DNA of 64,000 nt from Pelagicoccus sp. SDUM812005 (lineage in GTDB: Bacteria; Verrucomicrobiota; Verrucomicrobiia; Opitutales; Opitutaceae), in the NCBI RefSeq assembly GCF_031127875.1, contig NZ_JARXIA010000004.1:124001-188000 (forward strand). The letters run 5' to 3'. Both the position numbers and the translations under genes were made by a program. Numbering within the stretch: the stretch's first letter is position 1; each line of letters begins with the position of its first letter. Under the pieces are notes generated by a model. That model made no database searches and had not been told where the DNA came from. It worked only from the letters and a program-made list of their open reading frames with translations. Shown here piece after piece: positions 16,098 to 24,044 of the stretch.

Positions 16098-17699
16098 TTA
16101 GTCGTCCACGCAACCGGCTCCGAGGCGGGATTTTAGGAATTCGGACATGACGATGAAGCTGCCGTCGGTGACGACCGAGTCACGAGAGTCTAGCCCGGCG
16201 AGCACTTGGGCTTCTCCATTTCTGGATCGGCCAAGGGATACGCGGCGAAGCGCGAAGAGATCGGGAGCGTTTTGCACGAAGACGTAATTCGCCCCTTCAT
16301 GGCGTTGTACCGATTTATTGGGCACAATTGCGGACAGTCGCTCTTTGCCGGTGGCGATGAGGATCTTGCCGAAGAGACCTGAGGTGAGCTGCTCCGCATT
16401 TTCGGAGACTGTAGCGCGAGCTCGTAGCATGCGGGTGTTAGGGTCGATGGTGGTGTCAACCCATGTGATCTTTCCCGTGATTCTGGCGTTTGGCAGCTCT
16501 GGGAATGTCGCTTCGACGGCTTGTCCGACTTGAAGTTGGCCGACGTATTCGGCGGATACGGAAATCTCCAGCCAACGAGTGGACAGGTCTGCGAGCGTGA
16601 AGAGCGGATAGCCCGCTTCTACTGCTTCGCCCATAACTGCCTTTCGCTCGACGAGAGTGCCGGAGAATGGAGCACGGACGATCAGTCGCGCGGATGTGTC
16701 TTGGTCTTCTTCTACTTGGGCGATCTCGTTTTCATCGAGTCCGAGGTTGAGCAAGCGCTGGCGGAGATTGCTGGCAGCGAGTTGGGCTTTGCGGTAGGTG
16801 GCCTTCGCTTCGAGCAGGTCTTTCTCGGATGTGACGCTTTCCTTTTGCAGGCGCGTTTCACGTTCAAAGGATTGCTTGCGTATGTCCAGTTCCACTACGG
16901 CGGAAAGATAGTCGCTCTTGGCGGCTGCGACTTCGGATGAATGGAGTTCTACGAGAGGCTCGCCCGCGACGACTGTTTCGCCTTTGTCTTTGTGGACACG
17001 GCGGGTAACGCCCCCGACGAGGGGCGTTACCTTAGCCAAGGTGTTCAGGTTGTACTGCGTTTCGCAAAAGGCTCCGATTGTTGGAGAGATTTCGCTCATG
17101 CGCGGAAACTCCGTTTTGATCCCGGCTTTGCTTGCGGAGGCTTCGGAGATCATACGGACTTTCATTTCGCCGCCTGGGAGAAGCGATGCGGCGAGGTCTG
17201 GCTGGCAGATGCCGCATTCGGCTTCAGCCACGCCGTGTTCATTGCAGAAAAGGGCGTGGGAGCTTTTTTCCGAACGGGTAGTCTGATTCGTAGACGCGGA
17301 TCCGCCGTCGGCCTCTTTTAAATCTGGATGGCAAAGGTGGCATTCGTCTTCGTAGAGCGAGTGTTCTTTGCACCACATGCGGTCTTTTTCCTCAAGCTCG
17401 GGATGGCAGAGCCAGCAACGGTCTTCGTAGCGGGCGTGCTCCTTGCACCAGAGGCGGCCTTTGTCGCGTTTCGAGGCGTCGCAGATGAAGCAGGTCTCGC
17501 TCGCTACTTCGTGACTATGAGGGATAGGCACGTAAGCGACCTCCGAACCGTGATCGTGGCCGTCATGGTCGTGACCGGCGTGCTCGTCTACGTCGGCTTT
17601 CTCCTGCCCGCAGCCGCTTAGGATAAGCGCTCCGAGCGTAAGAGAGATCATCGCTAATAGCGAAGATCCGAATTTTGGATACGTTGTTTTTGATTTCAT
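16098..17699 (-). CDS. czcB: RND periplasmic adaptor 1 with N-terminal Cys/His metal-binding cassettes
   Basis: A 533-residue membrane-fusion lipoprotein (lipobox LILSGC, Cys30). After a His-rich stretch (DHDGHDH), residues 70-165 hold a Cys/His array: Cys70/Cys73, then three units of the form C-x-E-H, E-x2-C-x2-C at 85-98, 110-123 and 152-165. From about 180 the usual adaptor follows: alpha-hairpin (250-320), lipoyl and beta-barrel domains. The array probably chelates metal in the periplasm and delivers it to the pump. It lies between the TolC-type gene and czcA, in the order of czcCBA operons. Similar C-x-E-H arrays occur in some other metal adaptors, but three and a half units is long. Confidence 0.9.
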   Translation of the reverse strand: MKSKTTYPKFGSSLLAMISLTLGALILSGCGQEKADVDEHAGHDHDGHDHGSEVAYVPIPHSHEVASETCFICDASKRDKGRLWCKEHARYEDRCWLCHPELEEKDRMWCKEHSLYEDECHLCHPDLKEADGGSASTNQTTRSEKSSHALFCNEHGVAEAECGICQPDLAASLLPGGEMKVRMISEASASKAGIKTEFPRMSEISPTIGAFCETQYNLNTLAKVTPLVGGVTRRVHKDKGETVVAGEPLVELHSSEVAAAKSDYLSAVVELDIRKQSFERETRLQKESVTSEKDLLEAKATYRKAQLAASNLRQRLLNLGLDENEIAQVEEDQDTSARLIVRAPFSGTLVERKAVMGEAVEAGYPLFTLADLSTRWLEISVSAEYVGQLQVGQAVEATFPELPNARITGKITWVDTTIDPNTRMLRARATVSENAEQLTSGLFGKILIATGKERLSAIVPNKSVQRHEGANYVFVQNAPDLFALRRVSLGRSRNGEAQVLAGLDSRDSVVTDGSFIVMSEFLKSRLGAGCVDD

Positions 17700-17723
17700 G
17701 ATATGGATTGGTATGGGTGGTGA

Positions 17724-19079
17724 TTAGTTGGGCAGGTCGGCGAGACTGCGGCCGATTAGCGATTCGATGGTGGCTGCTGCGAAGTGGTAGTCTTCGAGCG
17801 CTTGCAAATAGCTTTCCTGGATTTCGAAAAGGGTTCTTTGGGCGTCGAGCACGTCGAGAAATGGCAGCTTGCCTTCCTTGAACGCGAACTGGGTGCCCTG
17901 GTAGGCTTTTTCAGCTGCGGGGAGCGCTCGGTCGCGAATGGCGGTTGCTTCGTCGTAGGCATTTGCGAGCGCCGAGTAGGATTCGCCGAGCTGGCTTTCG
18001 AGGCGTAGCTCGGTAGCGCGTTGACGGCTGCGTGCGGAGGCCTCGCTGGCCCGGGCGGATTGGGCTTTGGCTTGTCCTCTGTCGAAGAGAGGAAGTGGTA
18101 GCGATATTCCTAATACAAGCGCTTCGTCGCCGCTCTCTCTGTCGCGTTTGAGGCCGATCCTGCCCCGTAGGTTGGGGACTGCTTCGGCTCTGGCTAGGTG
18201 TCGCTCTGCTATGCGTGAGCTGATTTCGATGGCCCAACGAGCGACTTCGGGACTATCGCCGATGTATTGGGCAAGCGTGTCTGGACTGGGGGCTGGCGAC
18301 ACTGCGTCCAGGTCGCCAGCGATGTCGGTGAACGTCACTACTCGTTCTCCCCAGCTTAGGGAAAGGTTTCGATAAGCGGCATCGCGGAGCCGCTCGGCTC
18401 GTTTGAGGGCAAGCTCGGCGGTGACGACTGGAACGACTACGCGGGAAAGTTCGACCGGTGAAGCGTCGCCCGCATCGACTCGGCTTTGCGTGAGCTGCTC
18501 GGTGGCTTTTGCCAGCTCCAGCTCTTGTTTGGCCAGTTCCAGCCTTCGCTCTGCCGCTAGAGCGGCGACGAAGCGGTGGGTCACCGTGACGATTGTTTGG
18601 ATACGGGCGGCGTGGTAGTCCCAGTCGGCCAATTGCGAATCGAGCTCTGCTATCTTGCGCTGCTGCGTTCTTTTGCCGCCGAGCGGCAGGGTTTGGGCGA
18701 GGCTAAGTGTAGACTCTGCTTTGTCGGAACCGGAGAACTTTCCGGTGCCGCCGAAGTTTTCGCGCTCGTATTCAAGTTCTGGATTCTCCCAAAGACGCGC
18801 TTGCCTGATCCGAGCGAGGGAGCTCTGGGCATCCCAAGCGAAGGCTCGCAGCTCTGGGCTGCTCTCGATGGCAAGAGAGATCGCTTGCGGGAGCCTTAGC
18901 GTTCCTGTCGGCTTGGGCGCGTCTGCGGTTGCGGAGATTTCGCGAGGTGCGGGAAAGTCTGGCGCGGGCGTGTCGGCAGCATTTGCGGGTGAAGCAAGCA
19001 GGCTTGCGAGCGCGAGGGTTGTTAGTCCGAGTCGCCGGAGCGGAGATATTGATTGATAGGTGCTTTTGTATCTGGGCAT
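17724..19079 (-). CDS. czcC: TolC-family outer-membrane metal efflux channel 1 (CzcC/CusC-like)
   Basis: A 451-residue protein with a clear signal peptide (LTTLALASLLASPANA) and two OEP repeats, each a coiled-coil pair (about 70-260 and 275-445). It would form the trimeric outer-membrane duct for the czcB/czcA pump. It is followed 24 bp later by the adaptor gene. Upstream, separated by about 110 bp, is a small secreted Cys-rich protein, the same order as in the second pump operon. Confidence 0.88.
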   Translation of the reverse strand: MPRYKSTYQSISPLRRLGLTTLALASLLASPANAADTPAPDFPAPREISATADAPKPTGTLRLPQAISLAIESSPELRAFAWDAQSSLARIRQARLWENPELEYERENFGGTGKFSGSDKAESTLSLAQTLPLGGKRTQQRKIAELDSQLADWDYHAARIQTIVTVTHRFVAALAAERRLELAKQELELAKATEQLTQSRVDAGDASPVELSRVVVPVVTAELALKRAERLRDAAYRNLSLSWGERVVTFTDIAGDLDAVSPAPSPDTLAQYIGDSPEVARWAIEISSRIAERHLARAEAVPNLRGRIGLKRDRESGDEALVLGISLPLPLFDRGQAKAQSARASEASARSRQRATELRLESQLGESYSALANAYDEATAIRDRALPAAEKAYQGTQFAFKEGKLPFLDVLDAQRTLFEIQESYLQALEDYHFAAATIESLIGRSLADLPN

Positions 19080-19188
19080 GAAAAATCCTGTTTCATATTC
19101 GAAGAGTCAACCCGTGGCTCCTTGTTGGATGCTAGGGCTGGGAATTCGAGACGCGGCTGGGCGCTTCGAACGAATCTAAAACAGGATA

Positions 19189-19620
19189 TCAGATGCGGAG
19201 CTGAATCGTCTCCGTGTATTGCTGGGAAGCCTTGGGAAATGCGATGGGCGGAGCTCGCGTGTCGAGGGTCTTGATCGCTCTCAGTTCGCTACAGATGGAA
19301 AACAAGTCTGTAGGGACCAAGCCAACTACGATAGTCCCCTTGACCAGCGTGCGGTCGAAACTTGGGGCGATTTCCTCGTCGCTCGCTTCGACTTCGTAGT
19401 CCGTGCAATGGTCGCACTCGAAAGGAAGCGGAACGCTCGAAAGCTTGCGGGCTTGCTCGAATGGGCAGCATTTCTCGGATTCTTCCGTAGCTTTGGCTGT
19501 CGCCACGCTGCAAACCTCCCCGGTGCTCTTCTCGATGCAGTAAGACAAGGCAGGACCATTCGCCAGCGCTATATTGCAAGCGAGGAGGATCAAGCTGAAG
19601 ACTGCTACGAGAGGTTTCAT
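19189..19620 (-). CDS. Small secreted Cys-rich protein at the head of efflux operon 1
   Basis: 143 residues from the ATG at 19620 (signal peptide LVAVFSLILLACNIALA); a longer frame upstream has no signal peptide and is unlikely. The mature part has Cys pairs (EKCCPFE, CDHCTDYE) and ends in RAPPIAFP and QLRI. The second pump operon starts with a paralogue of the same length and layout (29723-30160: signal, CC pair, CGSC, RGPPISLP, LRI end). A periplasmic metal-binding or metal-sensing role is inferred from position and cysteines. I do not recognise a named family. Confidence 0.72.
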   Translation of the reverse strand: MKPLVAVFSLILLACNIALANGPALSYCIEKSTGEVCSVATAKATEESEKCCPFEQARKLSSVPLPFECDHCTDYEVEASDEEIAPSFDRTLVKGTIVVGLVPTDLFSICSELRAIKTLDTRAPPIAFPKASQQYTETIQLRI

Positions 19621-19678
19621 GCGGATGGGTTTACGTATTTGAATGGTTCGCGATTGCCGGGACTTCAAGCTTATTATT

Positions 19679-19691
19679 GAGAATGGTTCTC
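19679..19691. promoter_or_regulatory. Palindrome upstream of efflux operon 1
   Basis: GAGAATGGTTCTC: arms GAGAA/TTCTC around 3 bp, 59 bp upstream of the small Cys-rich gene and downstream of the methyltransferase stop. A similar palindrome (GAGAATCAGATTCTC) precedes the second TolC gene. It is a candidate metalloregulator site. Confidence 0.4.
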
Positions 19692-19729
19692 GATTAATGG
19701 AGGAGTGTTTGTGTCGCAATATTGTCGAA

Positions 19730-21169
19730 TTATACGCCCACCGTGGGTTTCACGTTTGTTGTGACGACATACTGGATCCTTTCGAGCGCTTGTTCGGGGG
19801 TGAGGAAATCGGGGAATTCGAAATGGACAATTTCCGCGATTCTCTTGCAATTCAGGGTCCCGTCGAAATGGGCCTGGATAAGAAAGTCTGCCCGATCTCG
19901 AAGCGGAAGAACAGGCTTGGCCATTGAGGGAATGCTCGCGTGGGTATTGAGGAAAAAGAAGGCGCGGCTAAGGGTATGTTCGATCTCGTCCGTAGAGAGG
20001 CTGGGATCTAGTTTTGATAAAATCGTAGCTAATTGGCGCTTTCCGCGGTTGCCATTCAATAACGATAAAACGTATGCAACCCAGCGATTTCCCGAATCGA
20101 CCGCAGGAGGAACTATTGGACCAATCAAGTCGGGAGGCAGTGAGAGAAGGGGGTAGCGTGTCGCACTGTAGTCGTAGATTTCTTTACCTTGCGAATCGGA
20201 TACTGTTATTCGCCAAGACGGGACGAACTCATAGCGAGTTTCCCAGGTGCAGAGGTGGATTGTTACGTTGTATCCAACTTCTAAGGATAATACCCTATCA
20301 ATGGAGAAATACACTTGGTCCCAACTGTTTTTTCCGCCCACAAGTCCATTCGAAATGGATACACCTTCGGATAGTTCTGCGGTAAAGTAGACGATGAATC
20401 CTGAAAGGGTTGTGTCGCGGTCAATCTCAAATCGAAGGGTTTTTCTGTTGATTTCAGAATAGGTTTGTTTGGCGTCTAGCTTTGCGCTCAGGAAGAGCTG
20501 AGGGGCGGATACTACTCTACTTGAATCGAAGTGCGCGAGGAAGAGCGTCTTCAGTTGCTCGTGCAGAAAAGTATCGAAGTATATGCCGTATAGACTCGAT
20601 TTCCATGGATCAATGTACCTTCTATGGAAACCGGTGTCCGATACGAGTGTTGCTGAAACCTCCAATCTGCTTGGGATCATCTTTCCGCCTGGTTTGAGGA
20701 AACGCTTAGCGGCATCCTGGTACATGGGAAGCATGTTCTCCTCGATTCCGAGGCTACCCAAGTTCTCTCCGACTATGACGTCTGCCAATTCTGGAAGCTC
20801 AATGTCATAGCTGACTCCACGAATGAACTCGATTCGATCGTCCATACTATTTCGTTTGGCGATTCTTTCAGCATAGCGAATGACAGGCCCGAGTTCGATA
20901 GCGTATACTTTTTTCGCTCCGGCTTCGACCGCGAAGAAAGCCAGCAGTCCAGACCCTGTTCCAAGATCTACAACGACGTCGCCTGCTTTCACTGTATCCA
21001 AGATAGCTTTCCGGTAGGCTTCGCATCGTGCCCGATCAGCTAGAAGGCGCTGGTGGGAGTAGTTTCTGCCTTCTAAGGAAGAAAGTGGTAGCTCGCGGAA
21101 TCGCATTTCAGAGAAGCCTGTTGTCCCTTCTTCTTGGCTCGAATCTTTGTGAGTGGTGAGCGTTTTCAC
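19730..21169 (-). CDS. PRMT-like SAM-dependent methyltransferase
   Basis: A 479-residue class I methyltransferase resembling protein arginine methyltransferases. The N-terminal region (YSHQRLLADRARCEAYRKAI) matches the PRMT helix that precedes motif I; motif I is VVDLGTGSGLLAFFA, then AKKVYAIE. A double-Glu-like loop is present (GENLGSLGIEENML) followed by LKPGGKMIPS. The C-terminal third is a beta-barrel-like part, and the last 70 residues look like a small PqqD-like winged helix. The start is GTG at 21169 within GTGA, overlapping the CDF stop by 4 bp, so it is coupled to a zinc exporter. The substrate is unknown; a protein or peptide linked to metal handling is possible. PRMT-like enzymes are uncommon in bacteria. 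Confidence 0.8.
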   Translation of the reverse strand: MKTLTTHKDSSQEEGTTGFSEMRFRELPLSSLEGRNYSHQRLLADRARCEAYRKAILDTVKAGDVVVDLGTGSGLLAFFAVEAGAKKVYAIELGPVIRYAERIAKRNSMDDRIEFIRGVSYDIELPELADVIVGENLGSLGIEENMLPMYQDAAKRFLKPGGKMIPSRLEVSATLVSDTGFHRRYIDPWKSSLYGIYFDTFLHEQLKTLFLAHFDSSRVVSAPQLFLSAKLDAKQTYSEINRKTLRFEIDRDTTLSGFIVYFTAELSEGVSISNGLVGGKNSWDQVYFSIDRVLSLEVGYNVTIHLCTWETRYEFVPSWRITVSDSQGKEIYDYSATRYPLLSLPPDLIGPIVPPAVDSGNRWVAYVLSLLNGNRGKRQLATILSKLDPSLSTDEIEHTLSRAFFFLNTHASIPSMAKPVLPLRDRADFLIQAHFDGTLNCKRIAEIVHFEFPDFLTPEQALERIQYVVTTNVKPTVGV

Positions 21170-22086
21170 TTGTGAAAGGGAATCAGGTTCCGATCAGGGC
21201 AGTCATTTGTCTCACTTGGAGTTTCCAGCTCTAGAGTAGAATGGGCTATACCGAATTTATCGTGGAGCAAGCGCTTGATCTCCCTGCGAACTCGACCTCG
21301 GTCGCTGTCTTCGGAAGCTAGCGCTATGTGGGCTTCGAGGGCTCGGTGGTTTTCGTCTAGTTCCCAGATGTGCAAGTGATGGAGGTCGGCGACTCCGTCG
21401 ATCTGTTGGACGGCTGTCTTGAGTTCGTCGAAGTCTAGGTCTTCGGGAGCGCCTTCCATGAGGATACGTGAGGTTTTTCGGATGAGGCCGAAGGACATGT
21501 AGAGGATGTATCCGGCGATAACGAGCGTGAGCGCGGGGTCGACCCAGTCCCAGGAAAACCAATACACAGCGGCTCCTCCGGCCATGACCGCCACGGAGGC
21601 TGCGGCGTCGGTGAGATTGTGCAGGAAGGCGGCTTTGACGTTGAGACTGCCTTTGGAGAGAGCCCAGAGGAGCCAGACTGTGCCGAGATCGACGACGAGG
21701 GCAACTGCCGAAGCGATCATCATCCACTTGCCAAGGATGGGCTGAGGATCGAAGAATCTGGATACGCCTTCGTAAACGAGGTAGAGGCCGACCATGATGA
21801 GAGCAGTAAGCTGGATCATGGCTCCGATGAGCTCGGCACGGCGGTACCCGAAAGTGTATTTACGGTCGGCTCCTTTGCGGGAAATCTTGCGGGCTACATA
21901 GGCTATGAGCAGCGCCGCGGCGTCGTTGGTGTTGTGCAGGGCGTCTGCCATGAGGGCCACGCTTCCGGCTATCGCGCCTGCAGCGAACTCGAAGACGGAG
22001 AGCCCTAGGTTTATCACTACGGACCAGAAAAGGGCTTTGTCGGACACCTCTTCGGATCCGTGACTGTGGGAGTGATCGTGGCTCAT
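21166..22086 (-). CDS. czcD: CDF-family zinc-type cation exporter (CzcD/ZitB-like)
   Basis: A 306-residue six-TM proton antiporter. The N-terminus is His-rich (SHDHSHSHG). TM2 has LHNTND and TM5 has LHNLTD, the two HxxxD pairs forming the tetrahedral Zn/Cd transport site of CzcD/YiiP-type proteins. The cytoplasmic C-terminal domain (about 210-290) carries the HLHIWEL stretch typical of the family. It follows a small membrane protein by 21 bp and its stop overlaps the methyltransferase start. It likely moves Zn to the periplasm, where the RND pump would take over. Confidence 0.92.
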   Translation of the reverse strand: MSHDHSHSHGSEEVSDKALFWSVVINLGLSVFEFAAGAIAGSVALMADALHNTNDAAALLIAYVARKISRKGADRKYTFGYRRAELIGAMIQLTALIMVGLYLVYEGVSRFFDPQPILGKWMMIASAVALVVDLGTVWLLWALSKGSLNVKAAFLHNLTDAAASVAVMAGGAAVYWFSWDWVDPALTLVIAGYILYMSFGLIRKTSRILMEGAPEDLDFDELKTAVQQIDGVADLHHLHIWELDENHRALEAHIALASEDSDRGRVRREIKRLLHDKFGIAHSTLELETPSETNDCPDRNLIPFHK

Positions 22087-22107
22087 GGAGATTGGCGATG
22101 GTTGATC

Positions 22108-22365
22108 TTAGCGGTGGCGGTACCAGTCGAAGACGGTGAATAGGGTGAGAAGGAGCATAATCGCTAGTAGCATTAGCACAGAGACAGAGACTCGAAAGTG
22201 ATCCGTTTGGACCATGGAGCGATGCCTTGCTACAAAGAGAGCTCCGAATGCAAGAGCGGTTACGATACTCATACCGGCAGCCAGATTCCTTCGCTCGCGT
22301 TGCTCCTTCGCTTTTGCTTTAGCGGAGCGTTTGGAAGTCGCGGGCTTTCTTTTCTTGAGGCTCAT
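22108..22365 (-). CDS. Small two-TM membrane protein of unknown function
   Basis: 85 residues: a basic N-terminus (KKRKPATSKRSAKAKAKEQR) then two predicted helices (about 30-46 and 60-79). Its ATG overlaps the stop of the upstream gene by 4 bp (ATGA), and the CDF gene follows 21 bp later. It may be an accessory subunit of the exporter. No family recognised. Confidence 0.7.
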   Translation of the reverse strand: MSLKKRKPATSKRSAKAKAKEQRERRNLAAGMSIVTALAFGALFVARHRSMVQTDHFRVSVSVLMLLAIMLLLTLFTVFDWYRHR

Positions 22366-23324
22366 TCTGGTTCGTCAGTTTCCGTCCCGCAGGTTTCGGT
22401 GTGCTTTTGCGTAAAGGCCTCAATCTCGACGAGGTCGATTTGGGGGTTGGAGAGGTCGATGTACTTGAAGAAGCGTTTGAACTTATTTCCGTCGTCGAAG
22501 TCATTGCGCCTAAAACGGTAGGTGATGCGGTCGAGGAGGACTTCCTCCTCTTGGCCCTCGTCGTTCGTTTCTAGGTCAATTAAGTCTATATGCAGATGCG
22601 ATCCCCAAGGCATGAATTTGTTACGGATTTTGAATACGGATCCGTTGATAGCAGTTTTTCCTTCCTTTTCGATTATCTCTACGTTCTTGATCTTTAGGAA
22701 TTCGTGCTCGTTGGGTAGTTCGATTTTGGGCATGATCGCCCGCCCGTATGAGGTCGTTGCAATGATGCAAAGCAGGAAAAGCGAAATCTTTCTGGCGGTG
22801 GTCGGGGTCATGTTTTTCATGTCTGTCTTTCTGGGGTGTTTTCGCTCATCTAGGCGGCTGGTCCTTTGTTCACTTTTCCGTCCATTTTCGTGGTCGTGCG
22901 CTTTTTGAACGCTGCGGATGACTATTTTCGAGATGGCGGCGTCTCGGTTTTGTTCGGTGTCGTAGTTTATTGTCTGCTGCAAGTGGTGGCGACCAATTGC
23001 GGTCTTCTGAAAGTCGCGTTGCGAAATTTTCAGATATGCTATTTTCACCAGCGTGCCGTCGGCGTCATGCATTTCTATATGCAGATGGCTATCGGGAGGA
23101 AGTTTCTTGAAGCGGATCATTGAAAGGCGCATTTGGATCCATAACTCATCAGATCGATAAAGAGGTTTAGCCCAAACGACATTCACTACTTGCCCCTTGT
23201 CTTGAATTTCGACGTGTGGGACGTCCTTCGATTTGCGAGCCTCTGCAAATGTAAGGTGAATTGATAATGCGAAGAAAATCAGAACGTATCTTCGTGCGGT
23301 GTTGTGTGTGTGGAATACCTTCAT
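22362..23324 (-). CDS. Tandem secreted domain protein, or two fused genes, in the metal cluster
   Basis: A 320-residue frame with two similar halves, each beginning with its own signal peptide: first ARRYVLIFFALSIHLTFA (ATG at 23324), then ISLFLLCIIATTSYGRA (second ATG at 22820, internal). Each half has a beta-rich segment with a matching motif, DSHLHIEMHD in the first and GSHLHIDLID in the second. The junction (residues 145-170) is very polar. Either a stop between two adjacent paralogues was lost, giving a fusion, or the second half is translated on its own from the internal ATG. The function is unknown; placement points to periplasmic metal handling. Confidence 0.65.
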   Translation of the reverse strand: MKVFHTHNTARRYVLIFFALSIHLTFAEARKSKDVPHVEIQDKGQVVNVVWAKPLYRSDELWIQMRLSMIRFKKLPPDSHLHIEMHDADGTLVKIAYLKISQRDFQKTAIGRHHLQQTINYDTEQNRDAAISKIVIRSVQKAHDHENGRKSEQRTSRLDERKHPRKTDMKNMTPTTARKISLFLLCIIATTSYGRAIMPKIELPNEHEFLKIKNVEIIEKEGKTAINGSVFKIRNKFMPWGSHLHIDLIDLETNDEGQEEEVLLDRITYRFRRNDFDDGNKFKRFFKYIDLSNPQIDLVEIEAFTQKHTETCGTETDEPE

Positions 23325-23433
23325 TTTTATGGATGGTTGCAGCACTTCCTTGTTGGTTGGCAGCTCGCGTCCTGGGCAAGTTGGGCGAGAGCTGCTCGAT
23401 GGTGTGTATGCGACCATTTAGGTCGCTGGCACT

Positions 23434-24021
23434 CTAGTGATTGTGTCCTTCGTGGCCGTGTCCATGGTCATGGCCTTCGTGATCGTCCTCGCCGTGTTCG
23501 CATACGCAGGCGTATTCTTTATATTCGCAAGTTGGGCACTTGCTGAGGTTGAGGTTGAATTTCTCGCGTACTGTCTTGGAATTTGGCGTTGCCTTTATAT
23601 TGAGGACGATCGGCAAGTTGTTACCAGGCGGTAGCGCTTTATCGGATACGAGCACATTGCCTTTCGCGGCGAAGCTGAGGCGCGTGGGGTTGGAACGGTC
23701 GCCACCGATGACGCTGATGTTTTGACCTGCCGGGGCTACTACGTGGCCTTCGTCGTCGAGGAATGTGATCGTTACGGATCCGTCGTCGGCAACGAAGAAT
23801 TCGAGATGTGGCTCTACGGAGTCTATGATGCGGCCTCCGTTGGGAGCTTTGATCTCTCCATGGTTCTGATCGTCGTGATCACCGTGGTCATGGCCTGCAT
23901 GGTCGCTGTGGTCATGGCCGGAGTGGTCGTGGTCCGAGTGGTCGTGGCTTTGGGCGTTGGCGGTTTCGTATGCGAGTGTCGTTGCGAGTATTGCTACGAG
24001 TGTTTTGATTTTTGTATTCAT
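23434..24021 (-). CDS. Periplasmic His-rich metal-binding protein
   Basis: A 195-residue exported protein (signal peptide ending ETANA). Residues 24-54 are a His/Asp array built from HDHSD-type units, and the C-terminus has CPTCEYKEYACVC followed by another His-rich tail (HEGHDHGHGHEG). The centre (60-160) is predicted beta-rich. These are typical of periplasmic buffers for Zn, Ni or Cu. It lies 24 bp after the second RND permease gene, so it is part of the same operon. Metal identity cannot be told. Confidence 0.85.
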   Translation of the reverse strand: MNTKIKTLVAILATTLAYETANAQSHDHSDHDHSGHDHSDHAGHDHGDHDDQNHGEIKAPNGGRIIDSVEPHLEFFVADDGSVTITFLDDEGHVVAPAGQNISVIGGDRSNPTRLSFAAKGNVLVSDKALPPGNNLPIVLNIKATPNSKTVREKFNLNLSKCPTCEYKEYACVCEHGEDDHEGHDHGHGHEGHNH

Positions 24022-24044
24022 AATAATATTTCAGTTGATTAGGA

